Positions 34,346 through 45,745 are shown, numbered from the stretch's first letter. The stretch is DNA of 64,000 nucleotides from Gambelia wislizenii (GCA_030847615.1 JAUMIR010000001.1:265483187-265547186), one strand, 5' to 3'. Numbers and translations are program-made. Notes: a model not told the origin generated them from the sequence alone.

Positions 34346-35496
34346 GAAAAGTGACAGTGTTGGAATCACAGGCCTACATGTTGTTTCAGATGTTTCTTGT
34401 GTTGTTGTTCAGGTGAGGGGATTTCATGCAGGCAAAGGCCACTCCTGCTTTTGGCCATGTAGGGCTGAGACAAAGGACAATAAAATTTAAATCGTTTTCC
34501 AGCAATGAGGCAACCATTCAAGATATTTGTTCCTTTGTGAAGCCATGGGCCCCTTTGTTAGGCAATGGTCATTGGATTTTTTCAAGAAGTCTCTGTACTG
34601 TGGCATCTGTCCCAAGATGTTTTTTAAACATTTTGTCTGAGATTCTGTACATCATTGCAGTTATTTATGACTGAGAATTGCCCACCACCCTTCGCAGCCT
34701 GACAGTAGCCTGACCAAAGCTTTTCTGAGGGGCTGGAGTACTGGGATGTGGTGGTTCCTTGGGAACAGGCAGCAGGAGAGACCCCCCTCAGGGTCCTGCC
34801 ACACCTGCTTCTCCCAAGGAACCTCATGATTGGGAGCACATTGTGGCCGTCACTCCCCAGCACTCTGATCTCCAGTGCCTCAAAAATGCTTCAGATGGGG
34901 CTTTGCCAAGCTGCAAAGATATGTTTTGGGGGTCACATTCGGTTGTTCATGACCATAAACGTGAATCCCCAGCAGTTAGGATATTGTAAGTCCAGCTCAT
35001 GAGATTGTAAAACCACTGAACAGTATGCCACTGTGTTGAGTTTATGAGTTGTTTTTCTGAAATAGGATTTAGAGAACAGCAGTTAGTAGAGCATGTTAGT
35101 GAAGAAGGCGAACTGTGAGTCCAGATCAAATTTCACCTCCATTGTGAAATCATTTAGGAAATCCTGGGAAATAGCTAATTTGTTAACTAATTTTTTAGCT
35201 TCAGCTCTTAAGTACAGCAGGAAGATAGTAATGCTAAACAACCTTTACAGAGTTGTGGACAAGAAAGAGGACATTAGTGAAGCTCTTCCTGAACATTTAT
35301 AAAGTTCACAAAGCTGAACAACGTGGAGGGGAATTAAATGGAAAAACAGTTAGACCAACACAAATGATAACTATGAAGGACTGGTAATTGGTGCTTCTTA
35401 TTAATATGTAATTGGCATATTTTCCTCATCTTGACATGTGCTGTATGCTAGAACAGTCTGCATGCTGCAATGAATATTGTGAATAGCAAGAACAGA
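34345..35496. other. Intron 8 stretch, unclassified
   Basis: An inverted pair GGTTCCTTGGGAACAGGCAG / TGCTTCTCCCAAGGAACC lies at 34750-34825. Around 35050-35330 there is a retroelement-like tail. No exon or RNA gene is seen. Confidence 0.35.
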
Positions 35497-35803
35497 GGAG
35501 ATTTTCAGACAGGCAAAAATCGCTCCTTGCCGCGCGAGCAGCCTCCCGAAACTGCTGCGCGGCAAGGGTCTTCTTCGGACGACGCTGTGCCTCTGGCGAA
35601 ACCGTCCGTGTCACTTCCGTGAAGCTTGGGACGGCTCCGCGTCAGGCTTGAAATATGACGCGGAGCCGTCCCAAGCTTCACGGAAGTGACACGGACGGTT
35701 TCGCCAGAGGCACAGCGTCGTCCGAAGAAGACCCTTGCCGCGCAGCAGTTTCGGGAGGCTGCTCGCGCGGCAAGGAGCGATTTTTGCCTGTCTGAAAATC
35801 TCC
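35497..35803. repeat. Perfect 148-bp inverted repeat with 11-bp spacer
   Basis: The left arm 35497-35644 and right arm 35656-35803 are exact reverse complements by eye, separated by GGCTTGAAATA. Outer ends read GGAGATTTTCAGACAGG and its reverse. AGA flanks both sides (35494-35496 and 35804-35806). The arms are GC- and CpG-rich unlike the flanks, and the whole lies about 64 bp before the last NEMP2 exon. It could be a young fold-back transposon or an assembly artefact. Confidence 0.9.
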
Positions 35804-35867
35804 AGAGTAGGCTTGGCAGGAATTTTCTGTACTTGTTTTCCCCTTACCTGTATTTGGTTTCTTTCAG

Positions 35868-36057
35868 ATTTGCAAACTTTGTTCTTGGACTTCCTCACGT
35901 GTCGCCTGAAGAAATGACTGCCCATGAGGAACAGTATGGCCTGGGAGGAGCTCTTCTTGAACAGCAGCTTTTTAATGCAGGGACTGAGGCAGAACCAGAC
36001 CCACAAACAGCTTCCATTAGGAGGGAGGAAAACCGCCAAGAAGAGGAAGAAAGATAG
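35868..36057 (+). CDS. NEMP2: NEMP2 coding exon 9 and stop
   Basis: The exon completes codon 392 (K) and encodes residues 393-454 and a TAG stop at 36055-36057. It reads FANFVLGLPHVSPEEMTAHE then EQYGLGGALLEQQLFNAG, which fits the family end (FA.FV...HL..E....HE.EYGLG). The last 25 residues are acidic and polar, ending RREENRQEEEER. The acceptor is TTGGTTTCTTTCAG. The palindrome described at 35497-35803 lies immediately upstream in the intron and leaves the acceptor intact. Confidence 0.93.
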
Positions 36058-36764
36058 CCACAGTCAAACAGTCTGCACTTCTCCAGCAGAGAGTCTCTTT
36101 GAGTAATGCTGTCAGGATGAGATGGGGCAAATACACAGCAGTGGCAGGTGAAGGTGAGGTTAACCATGGTTGGAACCAGTGGTGTCATTCAGCTGGTTCG
36201 CACTGGTTAGCTGGAACTAATTGTTAAAATTGTTAAAAGATGCAGAGGCTGTGGAGGTTAAAAGGAGAACCAAGAGTAGCAAAGGAGAGGAGACAGAGTC
36301 TAAAACGGAGGAGGAGGACAGAGAGATGAGAGTGTCAGAGGAAGGGGAAGGACTGGATCTTCTGGAGCCACAAAATGGGAACTGGTTAATTATTTTGAAT
36401 GACACCACTGATTGGAACATTCTGCTCTTCCAACTGTAGGGGGCAGCAGAGACTTTCTGAAGGGTTTAATGGTTGTTTCATTGGTTTCTAATCCCCCTGA
36501 AGGTTAATAAGAGAGCACCTGCACTTCCCTTGAGTATCGCCAGTTGTTCTACAAAGTGACCATTTTTGTTTTTATTTAGAATAGGAGGCCTGTGGGAAAA
36601 AACTCAGGGCAGTGAGTTCACTGATTTTTGCTAGGTGAGGCAGAGCAACAAACAGCACCCCTCCTTCCAAAGTTAAGGCACTTGCTGCCCAAAGCCAGCC
36701 AAGTTACTTTGGCACCTGAGGCAGAAACCCCAGAAAATGCCTCTGTTCTATTAAAACAGGATAA

Positions 36765-37059
36765 TCATATATACTGTGCATATATATATATATAACTAAA
36801 ACTCTGGTATGTTTCCTTTCTCAGTGTGCTGATTGGCCATTTAGAAAACATCCCTCAGCCAATCACCATCCACATGCAAATTCCCTCTCGACCTCACAAT
36901 CCACTCCTGCCACTCAATCTGCACCCAATCTGCATTCCCCAGCCTCACAAAGGCCCCTCCCTCCCCTCACCAGGACCCAGGCAATCAACTTGTTGTGAGG
37001 TCTACCAGGCATTTTTTGGGGAGTTTTTTAACGGCGTATATTACACTGGGTACAGCTAG
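36765..37059 (+). mobile_element. Non-autonomous Helitron-like element
   Basis: It begins TC followed by AT-rich ATATATATATATATAACTAA and AAACTCTGG, and ends TACACTGGGTACAGCTAG, with CTAG at the end and host A and T on either side (36764 and 37060). Helitrons begin TC, end CTRR and insert between A and T. The subterminal hairpin is weak, so the call is tentative. Confidence 0.5.
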
Positions 37060-38035
37060 TAGTATATTAATAAGTGTTTGCTGCTTTCTCATGATATCAC
37101 ACACTGGCTGCCTGAGGTACCTGTCCCACGCTGCGTAATGGGAGGCCCAACCCAGACAAGAAGATCCACTTTACATAGATGGCAATGGATTTGCCTGATC
37201 ATCAGACTAAATATTTGCTTGCTGAGCTGAGAGAACCACTGGTTAAAGCCACTTGCAATTAACCATATTAATGTAATTCTTCCAAATCTAAGGTGAGGGT
37301 AAATTTCAAAGGTGTCTTTTCCCGGACATAGCTTGCATGGGCTTGAAAGTTCAAGTAGTAGTTATAGTCCTATAGGATGTTGCAGTTACCATCTTCCCTT
37401 TATCCTATTGTGGATCCTTCAGAATAGCAGGCATCATGTGATTTCTGTGGGTAATGTAGGATTTGGGATTGGAACACAAGATTCATACTCCTTCTCAACA
37501 CTGAAAGGTTGCCAGGCCTTCAATATGTTCTGTAGCCTCTTCCTCCTGTGCTGGCAGTAGCAGCATTACTTATGTAAACACTGACAAATGCATATGTATT
37601 TTACAAGAAGCAAAGCTTGGCACAGAAAGAAAAATTGTTCCGTCGCAAAGTAAACACAGTCCTGCCTTGAGTGGAAACTGTGTATACATTTTGAAAGTAG
37701 CTCTGCAGGCTACATGCTCTCTCCTTCAATGTGATCAAAATCATGAAGATTTCTCAATTCACTGTTTGTCATGAGGTCTAAAAGGAAAGCGTAAAGCAGG
37801 GTACAGAGAAAACTAGTAACAGCACCTGAAAGCACATGGCTTGCCCAGGGCCAAATTCACTTGTTGCATTTACTGTTCTTAGAATTAACATTACAGTACT
37901 TCTCTCTTGATAAAAAGGAGGCTCAGGGCCTTCAATCTGAAATAGTTTTTTAAACATTCCCATGTCTCCTCTTGCTCCCTTGTAGCTGCTGTTTGGGATA
38001 CAAGTGTGGCCTATTCATGAAGATGGAGTTTTTAT

Positions 38036-38107
38036 ATTGTAAGCCGCCCCGATTGCGTTGCAGAGGGGCGGGATAGAAATAAAATTTTATTATTATTATT
38101 ATTATTA
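38036..38107 (+). repeat. LINE 3' tail with (TTA)n
   Basis: Reads GTAAGCCGCCCCGATTGCGT then GGGGCGGGATAGAAATAAAA and a TTATTATT run. This is the sense copy of the tail seen in reverse at 2640-2730, 7400-7480, 55200-55320 and 63535-63600. Confidence 0.65.
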
Positions 38108-38154
38108 TGGTACTGATCAAGTTAGGGCAACATCCCTCAGATGGCAGATTCCAG

Positions 38155-38480
38155 AGGTACAGGTTGAGTCTCCCTTATCCAAAATGCTTGGGACTAGAGG
38201 TATTTTGGATTTTGGAATATCTGCATATACATAATGAGATATCTTGGAAATGGGACCCATGTTTAAACACAAAATTCATTTATGTTTCATATCTACCTTA
38301 TACATATAGCCTGAAGTTAATTTTATACACAATGTTTTTAATAAGTGTGACCATGAAACAAAGTTAGTGTACGTTGAACCATCAAAAAGCAAAGATACCA
38401 CTATCTCAGCCACTCATGTGGACAATTTTGGAATATTTTGGATTTCGGAATTCCAGATAAGGGAAACTCAGCCTGTATCA
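38155..38480. mobile_element. Tigger-like MITE
   Basis: The left end ACAGGTTGAGTCTCCCTTAT and the right end AGATAAGGGAAACTCAGCCT with GT are inverted repeats, with TTTGGATTTTGGAATAT and ATATTTTGGATTTCGG inside. This plan is the same as mammalian Tigger-derived MITEs. Confidence 0.7.
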
Positions 38481-38499
38481 TTAAAGGGCAGCCATTTCG

Positions 38500-38870
38500 G
38501 CTATTTAGTTACATCCACATTACTAAGTAATGTTTCCTAGCCCAACCTTCCAGTCCACTTTAACAGCCAGCAGCCACATTGGGCGAAGGAGGTCTTTTCA
38601 ACTGCTGATCAGGACACAAGGAAGACAGATGCTTCCAGCCCCCTCCAAACAGTGAGTGAGGCTGTGACAAGGAATTGCGACAGGAGTCCTGCTTCTCATT
38701 GTCACTGCCTTGCTTGCTGGTGGGAGGTTGGTGGAAAAGTCATCCTCCTAGCGCCTTGAATGGCTGCTGAACAGAGCACCTTTGTTTTACAGTAAGGCTA
38801 CCTGGTCTTACTGAATGTGGAACAGTGATGGATCCTTAACTCTATGTTATGAATCTGTAACTGCAAGAAA
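38500..38870. mobile_element. Unrecognised inverted-repeat family, copy C (most complete)
   Basis: It contains CAGCCAGCAGCCACATTGGG, CTGCTGATCAGGACACAAGG and AGCCCCCTCCAAACAGTGAG in continuous order and ends GAATCTGTAACTGCAAG, which is the reverse of the start of copy A. It has about 370 bp and no open frame of interest. Confidence 0.55.
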
Positions 38871-39835
38871 GAGTGCCAACCCATAATAGTCATGCAATCC
38901 TGCTGGCTGGCCAATAATTCAGCAGGACATATTCCCAAGTAAATGAATGTACAATTGTCATGTAAGTGGTTTATTGCTGAAGGCCATATGTGACAGGAGA
39001 AGGTTCATGTGACAGTGAAAGAAAGAAAAGAAATCTGATAACATTCCCAATACCTTTGCAGGTGAAACTGGGATGGGCAAATAGTGTGCTGGGGGCTGAA
39101 AAGTAGAGCAGGATTAATGTTGCCCTGTTAAATACCAGGGATGGCAAAGTTTGCCTGAGACAAAATTGTCCCCAGGAAATCAGCAGAATTCTTTTTGTTA
39201 TAGCAAAAGCTCTGAGCCATTTTTCAGTGATGAACCTTCCTAGTTAATGCTCTTAGGTTGACAGATATGCAACAATGCAATTAAACCACAAGCTACACAT
39301 ACTTCATCTGTTACGCACAACACCTGTGTGGAGGGCAGCTGCTAGCCCCACTTCAATGTGCATACATGGCCACCTGGCCTCACCCCTACTAAAGTCTTTG
39401 CATTCAGTGTGGTGTCATGAGCCAAAGAAGATGCACACACCATCTCTACGAAGTGCAGGGTTCCTAATCAGATGGAGAGCTAATGGGACAAACCCAGGGT
39501 TAGTTCTGCTGAGGATAGACCCCCATGGGACTTGCATTAGTTGTGACTAGCAAGTCCCTTTCATTTCACTGGTCTGCTCTAAGTAAGCCTAACATTGAAT
39601 ATAAACTAGGTTCTCCTTCCCAGTGGTCTGTTCAACGCTTAGTTGTCTATGGCTGGCTTAGGGGTGGGAAGGCAGGGCATATGTTTGGGGTGGGAACAAT
39701 CTTGGTCCCCTTTCCTTGGGTAACATAAGAACAGCCCAGTCTCTGCTTTATCAAAAGTTTAAATGTTTTTATATAGACGAAAGTGAGCCAACATATACAG
39801 CACATAGATTGTTTTCAAATAGTGTATTTATTCTT

Positions 39836-39841
39836 AATAAA
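39836..39841 (+). terminator. NEMP2: Candidate poly(A) signal for NEMP2
   Basis: AATAAA in CTTAATAAAGTATCTTC, followed by a GT-rich block at about 39897-39915. It lies less than 1 kb from the candidate MFSD6 end on the other strand. Confidence 0.4.
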
Positions 39842-40823
39842 GTATCTTCTTTACATTTTGAAAACAGTGGTCTGTTCCCCAATAAGTAATAGAGTACAGT
39901 GGTTCTTGTGGGCGGGGGCTAGGTGGTTCATAGGGAGAGCTTTTGACTGTCTTGCAAACTGTTGTATTGTGCTTTTTAATTCTCTCCTGAGCAGGACACT
40001 CAGGTTCCAAGTCTTCTGTACTCTTTTACCTCACAAAGATAGTTTGAAAAGGAAAACCCCTCCTTACAAGAAACACACATGTTAAATCTGGTTACCTCAG
40101 ACCAGTCTTCCCCAATGTTGGCACCCTCCAGTTATATTGGACAACTCCCACCATCTCCAACTGGCTGAACACACACAAAGGCCTTACCAGTTTGTTCCTG
40201 GTAAACCTATAATGGCTTATAATATACTATCCTGCCAAGTTTTGATTATTATAGAGGTAGCCTGAACAGATAGCTAGGGGGGATGGCATGATTTTCCTGC
40301 AGCGCTCCCATTGAGCATTTCTCCTGCCCCCACTGTGGCTGCCTTGTGTCCATCCGGCCTTTGTATTTGCCCAGCCACCCATTTCCCCACTGGCAGAGTG
40401 TAACGACTAAACCAAACGGATCCCCCCGCCCCCGCTGTTGAACACTCTGCTTCCTCAGCAAAGACTGTGAGCCCCGGGCAGCTAACAGGCCAGAGACGAA
40501 GCCGAGATCTGAGCTGGAGGACTCAGGACAGCCATTTCAAAAAGACCAACCGCATCCAGTAACAATGATCATAGAACCTTTGGTCCTTCTGTGTTTTTGC
40601 TTCAACTCTCATCAGTCTTGGGATATCCCAGTGATGAAGGAGTGTGGGAACTGAAGTCCATCTGAGGGCCAAAGGTTCCTGCCACTGTTGTACAAGCCCT
40701 ATGAGGGACATTTCCTTGTACCCTGTGTTGTTTTTCAGTGTTTTTTTTTTTCAAAGCAGTGTCATTACATAAACCTGAACTTAGACAAATCAGCACTGGA
40801 CGCTTTTACATATAGAATGGAAT

Positions 40824-40829
40824 TTTATT
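40824..40829 (-). terminator. MFSD6: Candidate poly(A) signal for MFSD6
   Basis: The plus strand reads GGAATTTTATTTCTTTC, so the minus strand has AATAAA in GAAAGAAATAAAATTCC, with a possible cleavage site 15-20 bases further on. It defines a 3' UTR of about 2.9 kb. Confidence 0.45.
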
Positions 40830-41739
40830 TCTTTCTCTACATCTTTACAGTTTCACAAATATGAAAGACCATGTACATCTGTCTCTGTGTGTGTGAATAG
40901 AGACCCACTGCCCACATGTAATGAAGGAACAGGTTTAGTAGACAATTTCAGAAGTGTAAACATAATGCACAATTTCAATGCCTCACAATTCAGGTGCTGA
41001 ACATTAAAAATTAGTACATACTACAACTTTTACCAGGTGAATTCTCTACACATTAACTGAAAGAGGGTTTCTAATATTTCACTCAATTTTTGAATAATCA
41101 TATTTAGCCTGCTACCTTCTTGGTGTTTTATCTCCTACCCTCCCTCCCATATATATAAACATATAATAAATACATTTCTGATTTTGTTTTTTGAAAGGAC
41201 ACTTAAACAAGTCATGAGAAATTTACAGTACAGTACATTTAAGTTGAAGTGCAAAAAAAAAAATATAGCTAGTGACTACTCTGGTGTTTGGTCCCAGATA
41301 TCCATGGATAGAATCTGTTACAGTCCCTTAAGGCTTATGCAACGAGAACATCCTTCAGTATTCCATGTGGCTGGTTGAGGAACAGGGACTTTTTGCAACC
41401 CCTGCCACTTCCTTACTCACAAGCCTGTCTTGATGTGCGCTGTTCATGGGCTCTGCTTTCAAGACCAAGTAAGGCTACATGCAGCTTTGCTTATAAACAA
41501 AAACCCAAAATCCTAATCTGTGTGTCTGACATCTTATTCTAAGAAGTGCAGTTTGTTTATTTCTGTTTGTCCTTCCAAAGGACTAGTCACCTGCAGCCAT
41601 CATTTGATTTGATTATAAGGAATGCTAGTTGGTTGCCTTTTTCCAGCAGCCACTATGGGGCAATGGGACAAAAGTGAGTGCCAGGACACTTACTAGCCTG
41701 CCTGAGGCACGTTGGGGTCAAAATCAACTATTGTCATCT

Positions 41740-41972
41740 GGGGCCCTTTCACACTACACAATTGCAGCATTATGATTCCACTTTAACTGCCACGGCTACA
41801 TCCCATGGGATCTTAGGATTGGCAGTTTAGTGAGAGGAGTATTTAGAATTATCAACCAGAGAGCTCCTCTGGTGCCTCTGACCAGACAACAAGCCCCAGG
41901 ATTTCAGAGGAGGCAGCCATGTCAGTTAAAGTGGAAACATAAGTGCTATATTTGTCTAGTGTGAAAGGGCCC
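41740..41972. mobile_element. hAT-like MITE with 'GGGGCCCTTTCACAC' ends
   Basis: Left end GGGGCCCTTTCACACTACAC and right end TAGTGTGAAAGGGCCCC are inverted repeats. The interior has the CCACTTTAACTGCC and GTTAAAGTGG pair, as in the copies at 2225 and 62515. Confidence 0.7.
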
Positions 41973-43701
41973 CTAATTTGGTGCCATATTGTCTCATAGG
42001 GAAGGCAGTGTGCAAATCTATCCTTCAATGTGTGGTGCCTAATGTGATACAAAGCTTTTAATAGACATCCTCTGAGCCAAAGGATCAACATTTCCTTGCC
42101 CAACTTGATTTAACAAGCCTGTAAGAAAACTGGGTTCAGCTAACATTGAAGTGGGGAAAAATGTGCCAGTGTCTTGACTAATGACATCAGTGTAAAACAC
42201 AGAAAACAGCATGTAAATTTTTCATTACCTATGATGGCTGTTTCTCATTCCAACTATATTTATATTAACTATATTCTCTTTCTCTAACCTAGACACTCAA
42301 GAATTATATCCCTCGTCTCTCCATCCCCCAGGCACTTTAAATGCGCTCTATAAATAAAGATCATAACTCCCTCCATTAAATAAACATTTTTAGACCATTG
42401 TGAAATAAAATATATTGGTTTTGATCGAGATTCTTGAGCAGCCGCCGATCTATGCACCTGCTGTTGAATATCAGAGGGCTCCCCTCTCCCTCACCAAAGA
42501 GGAGAAGATCTCTGCTGGCAGCACAGACCTCCGGTAGCCTGTTAGGGGACTCTGGACAGAATTCCAACAAATACAGCTTACTGCCCTTCCCTCTTGATTG
42601 GTGAGTAAGAGCCCCCAGGGCTTGATGGGGGGTAGGGAAGGGAGTCTTTCCTCCCCTGCATGTACCTACCCATCTACCCAGAAGGTAAAAGAATGGAAGC
42701 TCTAAACATGCAGACCTTGTCTGTGGTTAGATTCCCCCTCCCACTGCCATTGGTCACTGCATCCCATATAAAACCAGAAGTGCTCTCAAGCTGAGCAATC
42801 GTGGTCAAGTCTTTACACACAACACCAAATCAACATTCACACACCTCCTAACTTAAACCTTCATAAATGCAGGGTTTATAGGCAGCTGAATGTTCAGTTC
42901 TTTCTAAAATGCCCTTAGCAATGCTCCATGATCAGGCCATGGAAGAATTAAGAGCGACTTGGGCTGGTGAGGAAGAGTCTAAACAGGCATTTAACTTGGG
43001 ACTCTCAACAGCCAAAAGCTATTCAACACTCAAGAGAAGTCTTTACAAAAGACAGAATCCTATGCTGCTCCTTCATTTAGGCATGTAAGTAGAGTATTTT
43101 CCTCAGGCGCTTCAGTAGTTTGTGCACCTTTTCTTACAGGAAGCCACCTTGCTTCCTAATAAATTAAAGCAGATGGAGAAAACCAGCTAAGAGCTCTTCC
43201 TCCTCTTCCCTTCCCCCAACAATTAAATTAAAAAATATTAACTGCCTCTAGCAAGAGGAAATGGAATGTAACTTTCCTTTCCTCAGAAACTGAAGCAAGC
43301 TTTTTCTTTTAGTGAGAACAAAAATAAAAAAATAAATATATATATATATATATATCAAATATCACTAAGTGAAGGTTGTTTGTTTATGCAAAAATGGACT
43401 CCAAATCCCCTCACTATATAGACTGAAGGAGGGGGACTGTTTGAATGGATTTCTGAGCTCCTTTGCTAGTTATTATTAACTCAGACTCTTTTCCTGCCTA
43501 GCCTTCCTAGGCATTGTAGTCCTTCCTGAAAACAGGCCTGTCAGGTTTTGATACAGAAAAGGCCTTAAATATTTAAAAAGCATGTGCTGCATCAGGTTAC
43601 CATCACCAAGGTGAAGGGAGCGGCAGTTTCAAGCTCCCATTTCAGCATTTCTCAGAACACAAGGGCAGGATTCAGTGCAGCGGTGGATATAAAACCAAGT
43701 C

Positions 43702-43875
43702 TTATTCGTACCCTGCCTCAGGAGGCTGAGCAGCACTGTTCTCCAAAGGAACCGGGCAGTCTGGGTCAGGGTGGCTTTCGAGGGTTGCTGTAAGTACGGG
43801 ATGTTCTCTGGATGCATCACTGTTTCTTTCATCCAGAGGGCTGCCTGGTGCAGAGCCATGACTATTGTTGGCTTC
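43702..43875 (-). CDS. MFSD6: MFSD6 last coding exon
   Basis: On the minus strand the acceptor is CTTGTCCTAG, then EANNSHGSAPGSPLDERNSD and a proline-, serine- and glutamate-rich end, ...PPEAGYE and TAA at 43702-43704. It encodes 57 residues. This is the disordered cytoplasmic C-terminus of MFSD6; sequence conservation is weak here, but the position, phase 0 and composition match the recalled vertebrate protein. The join reads ENRPLQ-EANNSHGS. Confidence 0.75.
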   Translation of the reverse strand, partial: EANNSHGSAPGSPLDERNSDASREHPVLTATLESHPDPDCPVPLENSAAQPPEAGYE

Positions 43876-45030
43876 CTAGGACAAGGAGGGAGGGAAATCA
43901 CATGTAAAAATGTGTCCCTTTTTACATTTACTGCCCAGTAAACACATGTACTCTGCCATTCCAGGTAAGCCAGGCAGCTTCTTCAACCAAAAAGAATTCT
44001 TATGTATACAGCACAGCGCACAAGCATAAAAGCAATAAGGAAAGCTGTCATATCCAGGTAACATGTCAGACCGCAAGATGACAACAAAAACAACAATAAC
44101 AACTTACCTTCCTTATCTTTTCCTAACTGCTCTTCCCCAAGAAGCATGCAGGAAAAAAGCTTATTGTATTTTAAGACAAAAAAAAAAAAATGTATTGAAA
44201 TGTACGTGTGCAAGAAACCCAAATATTCCAGTGGCTTGTTAACACATTTCACACTCCTGTTTAATGGAGGCACACCTATTTTTCAATGACATATTTTCTA
44301 CCTACTTTTCAGTAGACCCACGGAGTGTCAGCGGTTTGCTATTTCTAGAGCAGAACTATGAATATTTCAGCAGACTGACTAAGCAGTCGGCCTTTCTTAA
44401 TGTATGTGTGTGCTTGCCTGTTACAACAGCCAAGGGAATGGTTTTCTTTAAAAGCTCTCCTCCAGAATATGCAAATATACAGTGAGAGAGCAAGGTTAAC
44501 TTTACCCCCCAAAATCCAAACATTAAATATGCTCCATGCACCAGGGCATATTCAGTCTAATTTGAACACAGGCTATGGGTAGGGCAATCTGAACAAGGAC
44601 TGCAGCTTGTGAATGCAAATCTTATTAGACTGCATGTCCTGGCTGCAACAGTTTCCTCCCACAAGAGAGCTGATGCCTGTTTAAATAAGGGCAAAACAAT
44701 GGGTGATATGCTGATTCCTTGAGGATTAATGCATTTTTATTTCTATCACCCTAGATGGGACATATTTAATTATCTTAAATAAATCTGCCAAGTGGTTTGA
44801 CTTATTTTCACATGGCACTGCCTTATCCTTTGCATGTACTAAATGTGTCTAAAACCAAAGCAGTATCGCTAGAACAAAACTAAAACAAGTGGAGAATTAG
44901 GAGGTACTGTATCTGGCTAAACAAGTGTTGCTTTACTTGAATACCACATTAAGAATGATTACACTGATGGATTACAACTATTGTTAGAACAGACATATCC
45001 AGATATATTCCAACCAGGTTTTTCAAAACC
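43876..45030. other. MFSD6 intron, little recognised
   Basis: An A13 run is at about 44178-44190 and an ACA/ATA run near 44085-44100. No gene or intact element was seen. Confidence 0.35.
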
Positions 45031-45031
45031 T

Positions 45032-45440
45032 TTACAGAAGCAGCCCTGCATCTGCCGGGGATTGGTTCTGGGCAGTCCCGCAGATGGTGAATTCCGCGGC
45101 TAATAGCGAACTGCATCCCAGGGGCCATCCCAGGGAGGGGGGGGGGCGAGATCGCTCCCTTTGCCCCTGCATTGCCATTTCGGCTCCAGTAACGATCCCA
45201 GGGAGCAATACTGGGGGCAAAGGGAGGAGGGAGGGAGATCTTTCCTCCCCTCCCTTCACCTCCGCGTTGCCATTTCCGCCCCAGGAGCGATCCCAGGGGC
45301 AAAGGGAGGAGGGAGGGAGAAATCTCCTACTCTCCTTTTGCCCCTCATTGCCATTTCTTTCCTCCTCCACCATCCACCCCCCCCGCTGTCACCATCCACA
45401 GTGTGGGTGGCGAATCAGCGGATGTGGGGGTGCTACTGTA
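45032..45440. mobile_element. MITE with GC-rich internal duplications
   Basis: The ends TTACAGAAGCAGCCCTGCAT and GGATGTGGGGGTGCTACTGT are inverted. The interior has repeated GGCAAAGGGAGGAGGGAGGG and GCATTGCCATTTC-like words (three or so imperfect units between 45160 and 45355), like the expanded MITE at 5011-5419. Confidence 0.55.
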
Positions 45441-45628
45441 TTACACACATTTCCAGGAAACTACAGTGTTAAATAGACTCCCACTGCCTTCCCAAAATAT
45501 AAAGCATCCCTTTTGTATTGTTGAAATGCCACCTACAATTCACACAGGAGGCTGGCTATGTGTCTGTCTGAAGCATAGCAGCAGTCCTATCAGTAATCCG
45601 GTTAGGTGCACTGATCCAAAAGATGCCC

Positions 45629-45745
45629 TAGATTTTCCTTCGTTTTTTTCCAGGCTGTGAGGCCGTGTTCTGGAATACACAGCCCCCCAAAAAACCCAAG
45701 GAAAATCTATGGATGCTGGCCATGAAAACCTTCAACTTCACAATG
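45629..45745. repeat. Second copy of the 'AGATTTTCCTTGGG' palindrome
   Basis: Arms AGATTTTCCTTCG...GTGTTCTGG and ACACAGCC...AAGGAAAATCT are inverted, and the right flank ATGGATGCTGGCCATGAAAA matches the reverse of the left flank at 19350. Confidence 0.5.

Larger units (their letters stand above)
3369..36057 (+). other. NEMP2: NEMP2 gene, whole coding span (nine exons)
   Basis: The gene encodes a nuclear envelope integral membrane protein of the NEMP/TMEM194 family. The better studied paralogue NEMP1 sits in the inner nuclear membrane and supports envelope stiffness and germ-cell function; NEMP2 is less known. Nine exons join with matching phases to 454 residues plus stop: signal peptide (about 1-42), luminal domain (49-165), membrane segments near 168-186, 189-212, 222-240, 259-272 and 285-318, then a cytoplasmic or nucleoplasmic tail with the family hallmark YLTEEEYHEQGE near 345 and HEEQYGLG near 410. 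The family assignment is read from the sequence and recalled homologues. NEMP2 rather than NEMP1 is chosen because the convergent neighbour is MFSD6. Introns are loaded with retrotransposons, but no coding exon is broken. Confidence 0.9.
36058..39860 (+). other. NEMP2: NEMP2 downstream sequence, possible long 3' UTR
   Basis: No AATAAA is seen close to the stop. The first believable signal outside a repeat tail is at 39836-39841, followed by a GT-rich stretch (GTGGTTCTTGTGGGCGGGGG). If that site is used, the 3' UTR is about 3.8 kb and includes the repeats listed below. A shorter UTR with a non-canonical signal is equally possible. Confidence 0.4.
40805..43701 (-). other. MFSD6: Probable MFSD6 3' UTR
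   Basis: The stretch between the MFSD6 stop codon and the candidate poly(A) signal is AT-rich, has no long open frame and few recognised repeats apart from a MITE at 41740-41972. This is the pattern of a long vertebrate 3' UTR. A (TA)n tract lies at about 43336-43355. Confidence 0.45.

Noticed and set aside
35611..36057. Frame starting in the palindrome and running into NEMP2 exon 9
   Set aside because: The exon has a clean acceptor at 35867 and joins exon 8 in phase; the upstream frame is palindrome sequence and is repeated on the other strand.
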